DNA from: an uncultured Collinsella sp. | Lineage (GTDB): Bacteria > Actinomycetota > Coriobacteriia > Coriobacteriales > Coriobacteriaceae | Length of the DNA: 64,000 nt | Assembly (NCBI GenBank): GCA_902470765.1 | Contig: CABRHW010000011.1 | Coordinates: 7,266 to 71,265, forward strand | Direction of reading: 5' to 3' | Part shown: positions 62,527 through 64,000 of the stretch, one piece after another | Position numbering within the stretch: the first letter of the stretch is position 1 | How the letters are laid out: every line of letters begins with the position of its first letter | Notes under the pieces: generated by a model | The model's database searches: none | Seen by the model: only the letters and a program-made list of their open reading frames with translations | Told to the model about the DNA's origin: nothing | Made by a program: the position numbers and the translations under genes

Positions 62527-63384
62527 ATGACCGATAGTAGCAAGAGCGCACTTTCCCTCATTAGTACCCATCAGGGATACAGCGAGTCCGAGCAGCGCAT
62601 TGTCGACTATATATTGGAGCACCAGTCCGAGGCTCCACGCCTCACGGCGGCTCAGCTCTCACGCGCCGCTGCCACGTCCGAGGCGACCGTTTCGCGCTTC
62701 TGCCGCAAGCTTGGGTTTGGCAGCTTCCGCAGCTTTCAGTTTTCGTTGGCGAGGGATTTGGAAAGCCAGCGCAACGAGGGCCTGACCGACGAGGTCTCGC
62801 TCGACAATATGGAGCAGAGCCTCAAGAACATCCTGGCTGCCAAGGTGAGCGAGCTTAATGCGACTATCGACGGGATCGACCACGATACGCTGGCGGCTGT
62901 TGTGCATGCCCTTAAGCATGCAGGGGTTATTGAGTTTGCGGCTGTGGGCAATACGAACGCGGTCGCGCTCGATGCGACGTTTAAGTTTTCGCAGCTGGGT
63001 CTGCGCTGCATGGCGAGTACCATTAGCGAGACATCAATCGGCTTTGCGCTCACGTTGCGCCCGGGTGACGTTATCGTGCTGATCTCGAACTCCGGCAAGT
63101 CGCGCCGTTTGAATCGCATGGCAAAAGCGGCTCGCGACTGCGGTGCCACCGTGGTCGTCATCAGCAGCGACAGCAAGTCTCCACTTGCGCGCCTAGCCGA
63201 CTACACCTTTAATACCGTCAATCACGAGGCGCTACTCACAACGGGCGACTTCGCATTCTCCAAGATCAGCGCAACGATGATTATAGAGGTCATCTACAAC
63301 TTCTTGCTGCCAGAGATCGAAGACGCCCGTGAGCACATCAGCTACTACGAGGAACTCATCCAGCCGGATAAGGTTGTGGAGTAG
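62527..63384 (+). CDS. RpiR/MurR-family transcriptional regulator
   Basis: This regulator should sense a sugar phosphate and control the divergent fruA gene. Start 62527 follows CAGGAG; a longer frame begins at 62479. The 285-residue protein has the HTH_6 N-terminus (SESEQRIVDYILEHQSEAPR, then AAATSEATVSRFCRKLGF) and a SIS sugar-phosphate domain from about 105 (AAVGNTNAVALDATFKFSQL, ISNSGKSRRLNRMAKAARDC). The closest known roles are control of fructose, ribose or N-acetylmuramate genes; here fructose fits the context. Confidence 0.94.
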   Translation: MTDSSKSALSLISTHQGYSESEQRIVDYILEHQSEAPRLTAAQLSRAAATSEATVSRFCRKLGFGSFRSFQFSLARDLESQRNEGLTDEVSLDNMEQSLKNILAAKVSELNATIDGIDHDTLAAVVHALKHAGVIEFAAVGNTNAVALDATFKFSQLGLRCMASTISETSIGFALTLRPGDVIVLISNSGKSRRLNRMAKAARDCGATVVVISSDSKSPLARLADYTFNTVNHEALLTTGDFAFSKISATMIIEVIYNFLLPEIEDAREHISYYEELIQPDKVVE

Positions 63385-63470
63385 ATAAATTGGGGAACCG
63401 ACAAACGCCTCTCGCCACGAAACCCGCCCATCTACTACGTTTTAACCGCAAGCGCTAACCATACACTCAA

Positions 63471-63511
63471 AAAAAGAAAACCGCAGGCGTTCTACCTGCG
63501 GTTTTCTTTTT
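63471..63511. terminator. bidirectional terminator between the RpiR-type gene and recN
   Basis: AAAAAGAAAACCGCAGG (63471-63487) and its exact complement (63495-63511) flank a 7-nt loop, giving T-rich tails in both directions. It serves the converging regulator and recN genes. Confidence 0.95.
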
Positions 63512-63604
63512 GCAATTCTTGGCGTGGTTGCCGATAACTTATTAAACGTAGTAATTGGGCCGGTTTTGTGGCGACCGGATCGGACATATATGTGGCGGCT
63601 CGGT

Positions 63605-64000
63605 CTAAGCACGCGCTTCTTGGAGCATCTGCTTGGCATGCGCTAGGCTTGCCTCCGATTGATCGCCGCTCAGCATGCGGGCGATCTCGGCGGTACGGGC
63701 ATCGCCGGTCACCTCGTCCAGGTGCGTTTGAGGAACGTCGCCGGGCTCTTTACTGACCACATAATGCTTGTCGGCCATGACCGCAACCTGCGCCAGGTGT
63801 GTTACGACGATGACCTGATGCGTGGCGGCAAGATCGGCCAGCACACCAGCAAGAGCACGAGCCGTAGAGCCACCGACACCAGCATCGACCTCGTCAAACA
63901 CCAGCGTATCAACACCGTCCGCGTTACCGAGGACGACCTTGCTTGCCAGCATGACGCGGCTGAGCTCGCCGCCCGACGCAATGCGGCGCAGGGGACGTGG
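63605..64000 (-). CDS. recN: DNA repair protein RecN, C-terminal end (start outside window)
   Basis: RecN is an SMC-like ATPase of recombinational repair. Only about the last 131 residues are present. They carry the ABC-type signature ASGGELSRVMLA, Walker B TLVFDEVDAGVGG and VTHLAQVAVMADKHYVV, as in RecN. The reading frame continues past 64000. Nothing downstream but the shared terminator. Confidence 0.95.
   Translation of the reverse strand, partial: PRPLRRIASGGELSRVMLASKVVLGNADGVDTLVFDEVDAGVGGSTARALAGVLADLAATHQVIVVTHLAQVAVMADKHYVVSKEPGDVPQTHLDEVTGDARTAEIARMLSGDQSEASLAHAKQMLQEARA

Overview
The window looks like chromosome from a Collinsella-type member of the Coriobacteriia (Actinomycetota). 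The evidence is its GC-rich genes, a glgC/glgD glycogen locus, a fused GH13-GH77 maltodextrin enzyme, a PTS fructose locus with two PfkB kinases, and an anaerobic-type cobalamin cluster. The genus is inferred from protein style and gene order, not from a marker gene.

Layout. 1-8972 (+): glycogen genes glgB (cut by the window edge), glgP, glgC, glgD, glgA. 9192-12488 (+): one protein joining an alpha-glucosidase/neopullulanase-like GH13 enzyme to a MalQ-type 4-alpha-glucanotransferase, then a small FmdB-type zinc ribbon. 12955-20172 (-): priA-def-fmt-rsmB and gltX. 20456-29090 (+): metK, a fused L-serine dehydratase, an L,D-transpeptidase, and a MacA/MacB-like ABC export set. 29125-45429 (-): seventeen cobalamin genes, mostly coupled by 1-14 nt overlaps, covering sirohydrochlorin-level intermediates through lower-ligand assembly. 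45561-51353 (+): a divergent operon behind a clear promoter and a cobalamin riboswitch, encoding an exported Tat-lipoprotein CbiK, a small lipoprotein, and a BtuF/BtuC/BtuD-like importer. 51354-51446 is a scrap of an IS3-type transposase. 51449-55332 (-): TetR regulator, a flippase-like membrane protein, two tRNA-Glu genes and cca. 55497-62254 (-): two 1-phosphofructokinase paralogues, ptsI, ptsH and fruA (EIIBCA), faced by an RpiR-type regulator (62527-63384, +). recN enters from the right edge.

How the genes work together. The glycogen genes build ADP-glucose (GlgC/GlgD), polymerise it (GlgA), branch it (GlgB) and degrade it (GlgP, with the GH13-GH77 protein handling maltodextrins). The cobalamin block takes a tetrapyrrole through CbiK cobalt insertion, ring methylation and contraction, amidation, adenosylation and nucleotide-loop assembly; no uroporphyrinogen methyltransferase is seen here. 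The fructose locus imports fructose as fructose-1-phosphate and phosphorylates it again.

Most unusual are the non-coding elements. Long, near-perfect inverted repeats sit between genes at seven places (one of them a half copy). Two of them (21906-22026 and, on the minus strand, 59864-59992) share a conserved interior while both of their stems have different but internally complementary sequences. That is the pattern expected of a structured RNA, or of a mobile palindrome whose arms are kept matched. A second family (12882-12948, 60096-60168) has a solitary half copy exactly at the left edge of the cobalamin island, and the right edge carries the IS3 scrap, so the island looks like an acquired block.
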